A stretch of 64,000 nucleotides of DNA from Mercenaria mercenaria (lineage: Eukaryota > Mollusca > Bivalvia > Venerida > Veneridae), in assembly GCF_021730395.1 (NCBI RefSeq), contig NC_069373.1, forward strand, positions 14,402,001 to 14,466,000, given 5' to 3'. Numbering within the stretch: position 1 is the first letter of the stretch; each line of letters opens with the position of its first letter. Of the stretch, positions 23,181 through 34,571 are shown piece by piece. The notes under the pieces were generated by a model that made no database searches, was not told the origin of the DNA, and was given only the letters and a program-made list of their open reading frames with translations. The translations under genes were made by a program, and so were the position numbers.

Positions 23181-24380
23181 GACGTATACCACGGGCACCA
23201 GTATCGGACCTGGGACAAAATATGTTTGTTTTCATCCTAAATGAATTCAAAATGGAAAATATGTAGTGAAGTATGAGCCCCCTTTAAAAGATACATATGT
23301 CTACTGAAGGCCAGAATCTCGAGAATCGAGCCTGCGAGCAATGGGTTCACTTCCCGGGCCGTTGTGAAATAAATTCTCTAGACAATTGAACAAACTACCT
23401 ATCACTATTTCATGTGTACATTTAGCTACAAAATGAGACCAACCCCAAGTCTCTAGCCCTCCCCGTTCATGAAATATCTGTCAGAAAACGAGTGCCTTTC
23501 TGTTGCAAGTTCCAGGTAGACAGAAATGCGGCACAACGAAACGGTACGAAATCACGGACTAAAAGATGTTTGTCAGCCTAGCAAGGGTCAAATTCATTTG
23601 CCATTAATAACAAGTATTACTAAATATGTAAATTATGGCCACTCACCACCGTCAGTAGCATCTGCTGCACGTGATATTTACTTTTTTATTTTTCCGTCAG
23701 TCTTTCAAGTGTAATCTCCGCCATTGAAACCGATACGATAATATCCGAGTAATTTTGTTCGAAACGTTGCGATTCTGTCGGAGGTGTGTCGCTATTGGCC
23801 AATCAGAAATTGCGTTTAAAAATACCTAATGAATTCTGTTCAATGGCGTAGCATTCTATTGAAAGACCGTGGAAAAATTTGAAACGCCAATATCGCGTGT
23901 TTGAGATGCTACTGACGATTTTGAGTGTCCCTTGTTTATGTATTTATTTATACTATTTAGTATTTTTTATTGAATTTGAGCCGTACTCGTCGGACAACCA
24001 TACTTTAGTCTATGTTTACGTACCGATTCTTTGTGCCGCATTTTTATCTACCTGGGACTTTCAGCAGGAAAGCACTCGTTTCCTGATAGATATTTCATGG
24101 ATGGGAAGGGCTAGAGACTTGGGGTCGGTCTCATTTTGTAGCTAAATGTATACGGGAAAAAGTGATAGGTAGTTTGTTTAATTGTCTAGAGAAATTATTT
24201 CACAACGGTCCGGGAGTGAACCCATTGCTCGCAGGCTCGATTCTCGAGATTCTGGCCTTCAGTAGACATATGTATCTTTTGAAGGGGGCTCATATTTCAT
24301 TACATATTTTTCATTTAGGATGAAAACAAGGCCATATTTTTTGTCCCAGGTCCGATACTGGTGCCTGTGACGTATACCGT
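23181..24380. repeat. 1.2 kb imperfect palindrome
   Basis: The left arm (about 23181-23731) and right arm (about 23842-24380) are inverted copies separated by roughly 110 bp. Matched pairs include GGCACCAGTATCGGACCTGG with its complement near 24345-24364, ATTCTCGAGATTCTGGCC near 24240, and the ATGCGGCAC motif near 23526 with its complement near 24030. Identity is roughly 80% by eye. No ORF in it looks like a protein. It is probably a fold-back or long-TIR element. Confidence 0.8.
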
Positions 24381-24988
24381 TTGTTTTATATTGTGGCGGT
24401 CAAACTGTTACTGCAAAAGTCAGAAAGTAAAAAGCAGCCACTCAGCGACAGTGAGCTTGTCTACGTGACGTTGAGTGCAGTTTTCGTCAGATATTTCTGT
24501 GGTGTTGGCAAGTATAGCTTGTGTCAGTCTTGTGTTGTTCTCGAGAAGAAACACCTGTCAGTCCTGTGTTTTCCTCGAGAAGAAAGTCGTATCAGTCTTG
24601 TGTTGTCCTTTAAAAGAAAGGCTATTGCTGTGATGCATCCCAGAGTCCTGTATTTGCAGTAGTAACAGAAGAAGCAAGCCTGAAAAGCGGCCATCAATAC
24701 CAAGTCCTTCGGTCACTTGTATTGACAATGAAGATTGCCGGCAGACACTTGCTGATCTTGAAGAGCAAGGTTAGGTGTAGCCAGGCGCCGGTCTTGATGT
24801 TGTTCTCAGCCGAGACTGCTTTCCAGCAGTCTCTCAGGGTGCACTGCCATAGGAAACCAAGTGACCAGGATGATGTAACTTGTGTAGCTTTGGTCGCTTA
24901 AATTTTCCGCTAAAGGACCTCGCTAAGGATAACACAGAAGTATACGGCGTCGACCACTTTAAGCTGCCACTTTTAACTCGTTGAAGTC
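24381..24988. other. Intergenic, nothing recognised
   Basis: A 93-codon open frame at 24381-24662 (+) has no recognisable domain. It contains a short repeated theme (V-L-E/C-F-x-x-E-x...L-S-V-L). I do not call it a gene. Confidence 0.4.
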
Positions 24989-25236
24989 GGGCCTCCATGT
25001 GGCCGAGTGGTTAATGTTGCTGACTTCAAATTACTCTCCCCTCATCGATGTGGGTTCGAACCTCACTCGGGGAGTAGAATTCTTCTTGCGACCTTCCGTA
25101 AGCCAGATGGATGGCTTCCTCACAAGAAGAATACCGATCGCAATAATACACGGATGGGCATCTAGGGTCTTCCTCCGTCATCAAAGCCATATCACCTATA
25201 ATTGTGTCGAAGCGACGTTAAACCGAACAAAAATTA
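24989..25236 (+). mobile_element. tRNA-derived SINE
   Basis: The 5' head has a Pol III A box (TGGCCGAGTGGTTAA) and B box (GGTTCGAACCTC) spaced as in a tRNA with a long variable arm (Leu/Ser type). A body follows with CCTTCCGTAAGCCAGATGGA, GGTCTTCCTCC and a tail near GACGTTAAA, shared with the fragments at 32011-32180 and 11871-11938. It is a SINE, not a functional tRNA gene. Confidence 0.85.
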
Positions 25237-26833
25237 ACTCAAAGTAAAAGATTGTCTCCCGCCGTACCCCTCTCAGTACGGAACAGACGTCTCCTGGTGG
25301 AAGCTCAAACACCAAGCCAAAGTCAAGACTGACAGGACAAAAAAGTTATTTTGTCTTGTTATGATCGTTTTGCCTTACAACTTTTAAATTATGCACATTT
25401 ATGTATATTGTTAAAGCCTTTTGAAATGAGATCGTAAAAAAAAATGACACAGTAGCATTACTCGGTTTTGTTTAAATTTTAATATGTAATTAACAACATA
25501 TTTTCCAAATGTGTCAGCACTTAAAAATGGACTATTAGTAATATGAAAATATGCACAATATACCATATATATACAGTTTTGTTGCCATAGTAACTGTTTC
25601 AGTCGAAACAATAAACTAAACTGACATGTGTATTCTGCTCTGCATCTCTGTCGTACCATGTCATGTACTTTAAAACTTACTGTAGGGTAAAACTGTATCA
25701 CATTTTAATGTCTTGTTTCCATAGAAATAACATTTTTTTTTATTTAAACTCGATGAAAGGATTCTCAACTTTGCCAACTACCTAAAGAATAAAAACATAT
25801 CTGGTGCTTTTAACATTACCTCAAGATCAACCTGTTGTATAAGAAGTGCATAATCTTCACTATGTTCTAGACTATATGACAAAATACCTTGTACGTTGAA
25901 AATATGGCAGGATCCATTTATGTGACTGACAGACGAATAGACGGACGGATAATAGAACAAAATAGAATAACACGCGTATTGTAAGTATTGTATTTTTATT
26001 CACAAACAAATTACAGGTAAATATTTCTTGTACTGTAACAGTTATCGTTTGATCAACTTTCTTTTAAAATATTTGTTGCCTTTCCAATATTTGAAGTGGC
26101 AACCGTATTTCCATAACACCATCTATCTGCAAAAGTATGTTAAGCACTTCGTTGAAATCACATGACTATTTTTGCGACGAACGAATATAGGCAAGCCAGA
26201 AGACCCTCTAGTAGGGGGGTGGGGGGGGGGGGGGGTTAAGAAGAAAATAGTATAAAAACGGTTTCTCGAAAAATAACTTCAACCTTAAAATTGTTTTAGG
26301 CTTCACAGATTGATTAAAATTACTGTGTAATGATTTGGCATAACTGTTCTCTATCTAGAATAAGTGTTTTATTCCTGAAGATATCGAGTTTTAGCCAAGC
26401 CCAGATAAATGTGACGAGCACCTTTCAATATGATTTTTTGATAATTCATGGAATGTCAAAAATGAAGTGATGAAATGCCTTTAAAGCATGATCAAGATAT
26501 ATCGCACATCGCAGCATAAACGAATCATGATCGTGACATTTTAAATAACTACATTTTTTTAACACATCCATTGTTTGATTATATCACTAACTTGCCTAAA
26601 TATACATTTGCTATTACATACTGCTGCGTATGAGGGCGTGTTGTCCCTTAAAAGTCAACTAATTTTGGATTTATCGTCATAAATCGTCTTTAAAATATGC
26701 ACTGTAGAGTTATTGTAGAAACAGTTTCCATTTTTAAGCGATATTAAAATGAAAAAGTGAAATATTCAATCAGTTTCTTTGTCAGTGATTATTCTTAATT
26801 TGTTTACTTAACATCTGTACTTAGAATGGATAC
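25237..26833. other. CARD-2 downstream spacer
   Basis: AT-rich, no gene recognised. A G-run microsatellite lies at about 26215-26235. Confidence 0.5.
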
Positions 26834-29800
26834 TTAAAATAAGTTATAGAAGCTCTGTACAATATAATTAAAGAAACAAAGCACAAAAGTGAAAACAATC
26901 AAGAAATTCAAAATGTGTCCGTCTGTCTCTAGCTCTTTGTCATGGCTATGCTGACAAATGGTTGGTTTTTCTTTTACGGTTTCCTGATTCGCGGCTGATG
27001 CATTATCAAAGGATCTCTTTATTGAGTTACATGTTTCTTCAATACTTTTTAATGATTGACACGGAGAAAACCTGTTGTCCCCGTTTTCATATTCATGTAT
27101 TCCAATCTTCAAAAGAGTCATTTGATGTTCACAACTCTCTCTGTCCTTTTCAACTTCCGGTAATCTCGTCTTGAACAGATCAAGCTGGTGTTGACACCAA
27201 TCACAACTTGGCCTTTTATTAGGGTAACTTACTTGTGAGTTTTTGTTAGCTTCAGAAACGTCGCTGCTTTCACTAATCTGTAGTGCAGTCAACGAACAAT
27301 CATGTTCTGATTCTGTCTGTTGTTCATCTATTTGAAAAATGTCAACTTTCAACAGATCCATTTGTATCGAAGATATCCCAGATACTGGCGGAGTGCAGGT
27401 GGTCCTTGTCCGAACTTCTAAATGAGCACTTTCTTCTGAAAAGCCGTCCCCTTTCAATTTCTCCATCTTGTGTTCTTGTCCATGTGCGTACAACTTTAAC
27501 AATTCAGTTTGATGATCAGGACCATTAAAATGTGATGATGTAAACTCTGCTGTTTTTTCTTCCTCATCGATACCCTTCATTCTCCTTCGTACTAATTTGT
27601 CTTTGTCCGATGAATCTTGATTTCCTTTTAGCAATATACACAATTCTCTGCCTTTCGTTTCATAAAATAATTTCTTCTCCGATGTCCGTTTTTCTACGTT
27701 ATCTTTATTTATATTCTCATCCTGATGTCCAGTCTTTCGAGACACTGTTTTGGCATTATAATCTTGGTTGTATGTCTGTCGTAACTTGTCCATTCTTTTC
27801 AACTGTTCGGCATGAAACGTTTGTCTTGAGGTAGTCCGAATTTGTGGTGATGATGAAGTCCGAGAATCTTTTCTTAAATTCCCAAAACGAAGTATTTCAC
27901 TGCATCTGCAGACAAAACTATTTCTTTTCATCTGTCTGTCTTCTTGCAGCATAATAACAATGTCCGAATGAAATCCACACGCTTGTAAAGCTTTCAACAC
28001 AATATTCGATACTAGTATCTGTCTAAATGTCTCATCTGCACCGACTCTACCAGTAAGTTCCCGCCAAATTTCTTTGCTTGGTCCTACATATTCTGTCTGG
28101 CAAACTTTATTGTAAAAAGGCAACCATTCTTCATCGTAGGACAGAAGCTCATCTACAATAAGGGACAAGTCAACCCGACTTTCAAGATGGCACAATGTGC
28201 ACTTTTGAGGTTTTCTGTAATTATTTCGCAAACAAGTGTCTAATTCTTGTAAAACCTTTTCAACAACATGTTTATTTTGAATCAGCAAACTGGTTAAGTA
28301 TGTCAGAAGTGTTCTGTAGTCACGTAATAACATCAAAGAAAGAAGCCTCCGAGATCGCTGCATTGTACCTATACTTTTGGTGTCTACGTACGTTTTGTCA
28401 TCTCCGGCGATGCAATTTTCGGATATAAGAAAATCTAGTTCGTAACAATCAATTACAGTATTTTCTGTGATTTCCTTGCAAAATAATGTAAGAGCTTTCG
28501 TCAAGCAGTCTCTGTATTGCATTTTGTCTGAAAAATAAATAAGATAACAGTATGACGGAGTACATGAATGGCGTGTGTTACTTAGTAAATCAATCGTTTT
28601 TAGCATAAAATCTAATGATAGCACGTTTGACTATAAGAAAATATTCTACATAATTCTAGCATACATATGAAAAACTTCCACAAAAAGGGATTAATTTTCT
28701 AAAATGTATGAGAAGACTACGGACCTGGCACATCATGATAAAATTTGTCAAGGCCTTGAAAGCATTCGGGCTTCTTGCGAAAACATCTTGCTGCAAAACG
28801 TTTGCCAAAGTGTCTAAGGATAATTTAGATAAAATACTAGTTATGAAACCTGCCGTGCGAGATCATTCTATGATGACAAAACTTATGATGTGAGTGTTAT
28901 GTATTCAGGGAATTTGTTTCTGAGAAACTTGCTTACAAGCAACCTTTCATAGAAAAGAGAGGTCTGACTGGCCAAAAGAAGGTCCTGCATTACTCGAAAA
29001 ATGAGAATCTAAATATAAGCTAAAACTTGTAACAGAAAGCTAGAAGAAAGAAAGAAGTGAATTTTCATTTCTGTGTACTTTCTTATAATCGCCCCGAAAA
29101 GCATTATATAGATACCTTTTGTGTGACATGTTCGGGCAAAGCAAATGCTGAAAATAGGCCACATAATCTACGACAATGAAGTTTAATTTTCGATCCCTCT
29201 CCCAAAAGATTTTTTTCAACCTTATGAAATAAAGTAAAGTAAATTACCTTAAAAATTCAATTGAATGAGAGTCAAATCTTTATAAATGTTTGAAGCGTTC
29301 AATTTCAAATTATTCATATCAAATTTTCGCATAGTAGGCCCGCAACAAACAAGCTGCAACGGAAAATCTATTGCAGACAACCTGACAACAAGTACATTTT
29401 AATCATATACAAAATAAAAAAGGGGTTAAGGGGTAGAAAAAAGTGAGGGTGTTGGAAAAAGTGGAAAAAACAAGAATGAATATTCAACAGGAAAAACACT
29501 CGTTCCAAAAATGCAGTCTCCCTACACCAAAAACCACAGCACCCCAAATATGCACGCACACACATGCACCTCCCCCCCCCCCCACACACACACACAAACA
29601 CACTCAAAGCAAACAAAGAGACAAACAGGAAAAGAAAACCAAGACAGTGAGGCTTTCATTTACAGTTAAAGATGTAGTCTAATGCTTTGCTCACATGTTT
29701 TGCTCTCTGGCGGATTTTCATTTCTTGTATTTGATTTATTTGATTTGGATTAGTTTTACCCAAAGTCACGCATCTGAATATACGCAAAACCTAATTATAA

Positions 29801-30344
29801 AAAAACCCTATAAGGTCATATCACGATCGATTTTAAAGACGTGTGAATAGCTTAAGCATTGTGTCAAGTAGTTTGTGAAGGATCTGATTACGTTTAACTC
29901 TTTCGCCAAAATGATCTCATCATTCCTGACCCTATAGTGTGGGGCTTGAAAAACATTCTGTCTGGTATCTGATGAAATATACTTTTACCAAAATATCCGA
30001 AACAAAAGAGACAGTTTGTTAGTTTGTTGCCATCACATGTAAAAATAGAAAAAGTGGAAAACCACAAGTGACATCTGCGGTTTCTCCGAGATGCAAGAGT
30101 GTCGCCGGTTCTCACCTGAAAGAGATTTTGGTTGCTGCATCAAATATTTGATCCAGTCGTCGCAGTTTTGCCCCATGAAACGTTTAAAAGACGGTTTATT
30201 CAGGTTATTGTCACTGGTATTTACCAAATCATCCGCGGAAATAGCTAATGTATTCATTCTTCTAGTCAAAACAGATGATCTGACAAAGTCTGAACAGACC
30301 AAATCTTCTTCTGCCCCGCAGTTCAATTCTTTCTCCATGTTCAT
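26834..30344 (-). CDS. CARD-like adaptor with C-terminal membrane anchor, copy 2
   Basis: Coding exons 30116-30344 (229 nt, phase 1) and 26834-28527 (1694 nt) give 640 residues in frame. The first coding exon opens after an acceptor at 30369. Residues 77-172 are CARD-like (F-L-I-S-E-N-C-I-A-G-D-D; M-Q-R-S-R-R-L-L-S-L-M-L; V-V-E-K-V-L). Residues 173-290 form a second conserved region with C186-T-L-C189-H190 and C283-R-C285, possibly metal-binding. The 300-residue linker is rich in Glu, Lys, Ser and Gln and repeats a short L-L/F-K motif four times. Residues about 615-640 are one hydrophobic helix ending at the stop, so the protein should be tail-anchored (mitochondrial outer membrane or ER). 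CARD plus polar linker plus tail anchor is the layout of MAVS, the hub downstream of RIG-I-like receptors. The assignment is by architecture only. Paralogous to copy 1, same strand, 8.6 kb apart. Confidence 0.78.
28528..30115 (-). other. CARD-2 intron 1
   Basis: GT-AG intron separating the N-terminal exon from the CARD exon. The equivalent CARD-1 intron is only 292 nt (17634-17925). A C-run/(CA)n tract lies at about 29570-29610. No inserted gene is recognised. Confidence 0.6.
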
Positions 30345-30369
30345 TTCCTGGTACGAATGCTAGGTATGT

Positions 30370-31590
30370 CTATAAAAAAAGAGATTAGATCATGAAGACT
30401 ATTACAGTCAAGGATAGAAAATATGTAAATGTTGGGATCCCAGGTAATTACAATAATCCAAGATTGATAAATATATGAAAAGTAAATAAACATCATACCC
30501 TTTACATTTTACAAAACATCAGCATTTCATATAAATGCAACAGAATTAATACTGAAAATGAAAATATGTGATATGTAAAAGAACTTAAAACAGAAAGAAA
30601 ACATATGGCGACGACAAAAAATCCACTCCACCGAGAAATCTTTTACCTCCCTTCTTGTGTATTATAATGACGTGTCCAAATATGTGTATTTATCTTCAAT
30701 AAAGAAAGGATACAGTAACAATCACTTCGTTTTAAATCGAAGGCAGACCCCGATGTAGAAAATACCAAGGGAAATTCCCCGTAATACTTCCTAGCTTGAC
30801 CAAGGCCATGCCTACTGGACTGATACGGTCTATTTACTGATTTAACAAGCTTATGGTAAAGAGATTCATACAAGTATCTATAAATTATGGTTGTATGATA
30901 TACAGTTTTGTGTGTCTATATTTAAATTTTGTCGTTCTACGAAAGGAAAAGGTATATATTTACCCTCTAATTGAAAATGTTTTTGAATGTCTTAAAAACA
31001 GGTTGACCTGGTTAAAATAACCTTAAATGAAGTATGCTTAACGTTAACTTAACGGCTTACAAAAATAATCTTTGTTAAAAACGAGTTTGCTATGTAAATA
31101 TAGACATTATAAGGATATGAATTAGTAACAAAAACGTGGTAATAATAACTAAATACCGGTACCAAGCATACGAAGAAAATAATAATTCGCAGATAAAATA
31201 TTTTTCCTATTGCTAAACAGTCTGTCTTAATAAGTGCAAATTCATTTTCATATGTAAAGAAAAATATTTATAAGTAAGTTACACATACAAAATATTATCA
31301 ATATAAGATTTTAACAAATAAAACCACTTTGTAAAAGAGATCAAACATTACAAACATGATAAGAAATAATTACATCATATCAAAAATACATAACAATTAT
31401 CGAATGTACAAATCAAATAAACACTATAAACATTTCCTGCGAGAAAAAAATACCGTGAGCATTTCAAACTGATTAGTATCAAATTTATAAATTGTATGTA
31501 ATAAAACAGGACCCATTTGTTGCCTTAATGGCCCTTTGACACAAATGGAAGCGAATGTCCCTGATCATGCACTGTTTTCTCAAAGTTTCT
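30370..31590. other. Upstream of CARD-2, nothing recognised
   Basis: AT-rich sequence without supported coding potential. The CARD-2 promoter should lie here, but no TATA or other element stands out. Confidence 0.4.
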
Positions 31591-31599
31591 CTTCTAGCT

Positions 31600-32846
31600 G
31601 AATTATGCTACTAAATGAACCATCATATTTTTACTTCTATTTCTTGCATTGGGCAGTCAGCGTTAAGATATTTTCTGCATTGTTTGATTCAACGCTGATA
31701 TCTTACTCATGAAACGCATCGGAATTCTCGTTAAACCTGTCCTCAATACGGCAATGATTCGAAACTGTTTCCTGCCGATGCATTTCCTGAAGTACCACCA
31801 TTTTTTATTCGTTATCATCTTCTAGTGCTCGCGTTTCGGTGTCTTGGTCCTTACTAATATGGAGTGCAAATGTGTTGACACCAATCGAACGGTTTCATCA
31901 TCATATTCACGTTCGTGACACATTGTTGATTGTTCGTAATTTCCACTGTCACCGTAACTAGATGTACTTGGCAAAGATACTCCAACGGCAAATGGATTTT
32001 CTTGTCTAGCTTTTTTTTTTGGTTGGATTTAACGTCACACCGACACATGATAGGTCATATGGCGACTTTCCAGCTTTAATGGTGGAGGAAGACCCCAGGT
32101 GCCCCTCCGTGCATTATTTCAGCACGAGCGCGCACCTGGGTAGAACCACCGACCTTCCGTAAGCCAGCTGGATGGCTTCCACATAGCTATCTTCAACATC
32201 TCCATTTTTAAGTCGAGGTTTGCAAAGCTAGAAGGATCACTGTTTTCTTCGTCAGCGTTCGCTTCCTTTTCTCCTTAGTTTTATTTTCAATTTTCGTTTC
32301 ATTCGTTTATTATTATAATATTATTTTCGTGTCGTTAGGGGTTTAGGGGTTTTCCTTTCCAGCATTTCATCCCCATTGCTTCCGTTCTGACCTTGTTTTC
32401 TGTTACTATTAGGATGTGGCATATAATGTTTTCTTTTATTTACATTCACTTTTGACGGCTTTATGCCTGTCGAACATCCTTTTGACGGCTTTATGCCCTT
32501 CGAATACCCAAAGGCGCCACTGTTTTGTGGATACACAACCACGTCATTACTAGCACCATCATATTTAACAACTGGTTGATTGGTTGGCAGGGAGTGCTAA
32601 TTATAACGGTCCCATCTTTTCATATTATTCTCTGCTTTGAATCCACAATATCAGATTCACCAGGAGCCGAAAAGTGTAGTACAAGTATGTAGTGTCATAG
32701 TATAAAGTTCTTTGCATTACTTTTTACCTTCAATAGATCCAGTATAAGCTCCTTTAATCGTTTCTTTGAACCATAACTTGAAATCCCTGTTGTTCTCATA
32801 CAACTCTTTAGGACAGCGTGATAACTTTTCTACTGGTCGCTTTTCT
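31600..32846 (-). pseudogene. Possible decayed third CARD-family copy
   Basis: Minus-strand pieces resemble the family. At about 31885 F-D-W-C-Q-H matches C-D-W-C-Q-H in the CARD-2 linker. A 37-codon open segment just below 32846 ends in a GT donor with the same phase (1) as the first coding exons of both intact copies and has a similar D-x-x-x-W-(I/F)-K pattern. No CARD exon is present, stops interrupt the rest, and a SINE is inserted at 32011-32180. Identification is weak. Confidence 0.3.
32011..32180 (-). mobile_element. SINE fragment
   Basis: Reverse-oriented tail and body: poly-T, TTTAACGTCACACCGACAC, GGTCATATGGCGACTTTCCA, GGAAGACCCCAGGTGCCCC and CCGTAAGCCAGCTGGATGG. This is the common bivalve SINE body; the tRNA head is missing here. 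It interrupts the degenerate CARD-like sequence. Confidence 0.8.
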
Positions 32847-34187
32847 TAGAGGGACAGTAACGATAAAATACCAGATAACAAAATAAGCCATCCCGATAAG
32901 CCGAATGAGTTAGGCTATTCGTTCCTTTTATTGCCAACTTGGTTTGTAAAAATGCTCCTTTGCATTAAACTGGCTTCGATTGTTGCTTAAGGCCAAATAA
33001 TAGGACATATAGTTTTGTTGATTTTATTTACTATTCTGAGTTTCAAGTATGGCGGTATTAACGGATAGGTTAAATTACCGTCATTACTTAACTGTAAACT
33101 AGCAATCTTAAGATGCTATAGAAAAATTAAGATAGCCCTAAACCACTACTTGAACAATCTTTAAAAAGGGTCAACAAGAAATGTTTGTGAGATATTACTT
33201 TAAAATTGGGTGATCATTTTCTGACAAAAGGATGTTCCCAACTATATATGTGTTTTGAAAGGTGACCACACTTAGAGGTAGCCCTGCTGTGTTTACACAT
33301 TAGAATAATTTTAATAATCTTGACAGATGATTAAACAAGGGACATTTGTTATTTCAGTGGCAGATAAGCAGTTCAGGGAAAGGATGTTTTTTGAAGATGT
33401 TTCTATTTTAGCTCTGATAGCTATATTTTTGACGAATCGAAATATCTAAACAATCGAAATATTTTACAATCGGGCCAGTAGTTTTTTTTTCAAGACGGTT
33501 CTTGAAACTTCAACAATATACATGGAGAGAAAAGTGACAATGTGTAAACGACTGTAAAATGTCTCCGAAATCCCAATAACCCCATCCTTTCTCCATCAAG
33601 ATAACTAGTTTCATGACTTCATGGCTATTTGTGAGATCGAAGTCAGAATGACAAAGTAATTGCCCCCTATACCTTAACAGTAGGAGGTTCTTCGGAGCCA
33701 TAGCTGGTAATTTCATTAGTCGTGTTTCGTATTATTTGGGTTGACTGACAACACAAGAAGTCAACCTGTTTACAGTCATATTAAGCTGACGTAATTTCAA
33801 TCAAACGTTTAATCAATAGAGGGATTGTCATCTGACGAACAAATGCTTTTACATTTTCTTTATTCCAAACTTTTTCAGATTAAGCTAGCAACATAATAAG
33901 TTTTCGTTAATATTAACAGGTCTAGCTTAGATTACCTGCTACATGTCGATCTTAGAAGAGAAGATGACTTATTAACAAGGATTACTTGTTTTCATAATCA
34001 TCCTGACAGGCCCGTTTGTTGAGTTGCTTTATTGTAATTGTAATAAGCTCAAAAGTAACATAATATGCTTGAATATGTTAGTCAAACAAGTATGTTTTCT
34101 CAACATACAGTGCCATACTCTGCATAATGTCTTGCGATGGAATGTATATTGCCTTACTAGTATTTTATGACTATGAACTTTCTCGAT
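32847..34187. other. Intergenic, nothing recognised
   Basis: AT-rich sequence with no supported gene on either strand. Confidence 0.5.
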
Positions 34188-34437
34188 AATATATGAGTCA
34201 CGCCATGAGAAAACCAACATAGTGGCTTTGCGACCAGCATCGATCCAGACCAGCTTGCGCATCCGCGTAGTCTGATCAGGATCCATGCTGTTCGCTTTCA
34301 AAGCCTATTGCAATTACAGAAACTGTTAGCGAACAACATGGATCCTGACCAGACTGCGCGGATGAGCAGGCTGGTCTGGATCTATGCTGGCCGCAAAGCC
34401 ACTATGTTGGTTTTCTCATGACATGGCTCATATATAT
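34188..34437. mobile_element. MITE, family M1 (second copy)
   Basis: Same palindromic element as 11138-11381: ends ATATATGAG...GCCATGAGAAAACC and the inverted GGTTTTCTCATGAC...CTCATATATA. It lies just past the 3' end of EPDR-2, as the first copy lies next to the last exon of EPDR-1. Confidence 0.8.
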
Positions 34438-34522
34438 TACATATCATTATTTTTAATACTAGTCAATACAGAAACGTAAAACATAAACAAATGAATAATG
34501 TATGGTAGTGATAAAGTATAAT

Positions 34523-34528
34523 TTTATT
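34523..34528 (-). terminator. Poly(A) signal of EPDR-2
   Basis: TTTATT on the + strand (AATAAA in sense) 44 bases after the EPDR-2 stop codon. Confidence 0.6.
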
Positions 34529-34571
34529 AATTACATAGAAGTTCGAATACACGTTGCTGCATTGTTTGTTA

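Noticed and set aside
24996-25061. tRNA gene
   Set aside because: A and B boxes are present, but the stems do not pair well and a SINE body follows directly.
24981-25247. 88-codon ORF
   Set aside because: Lies over the tRNA-derived SINE; no protein evidence.
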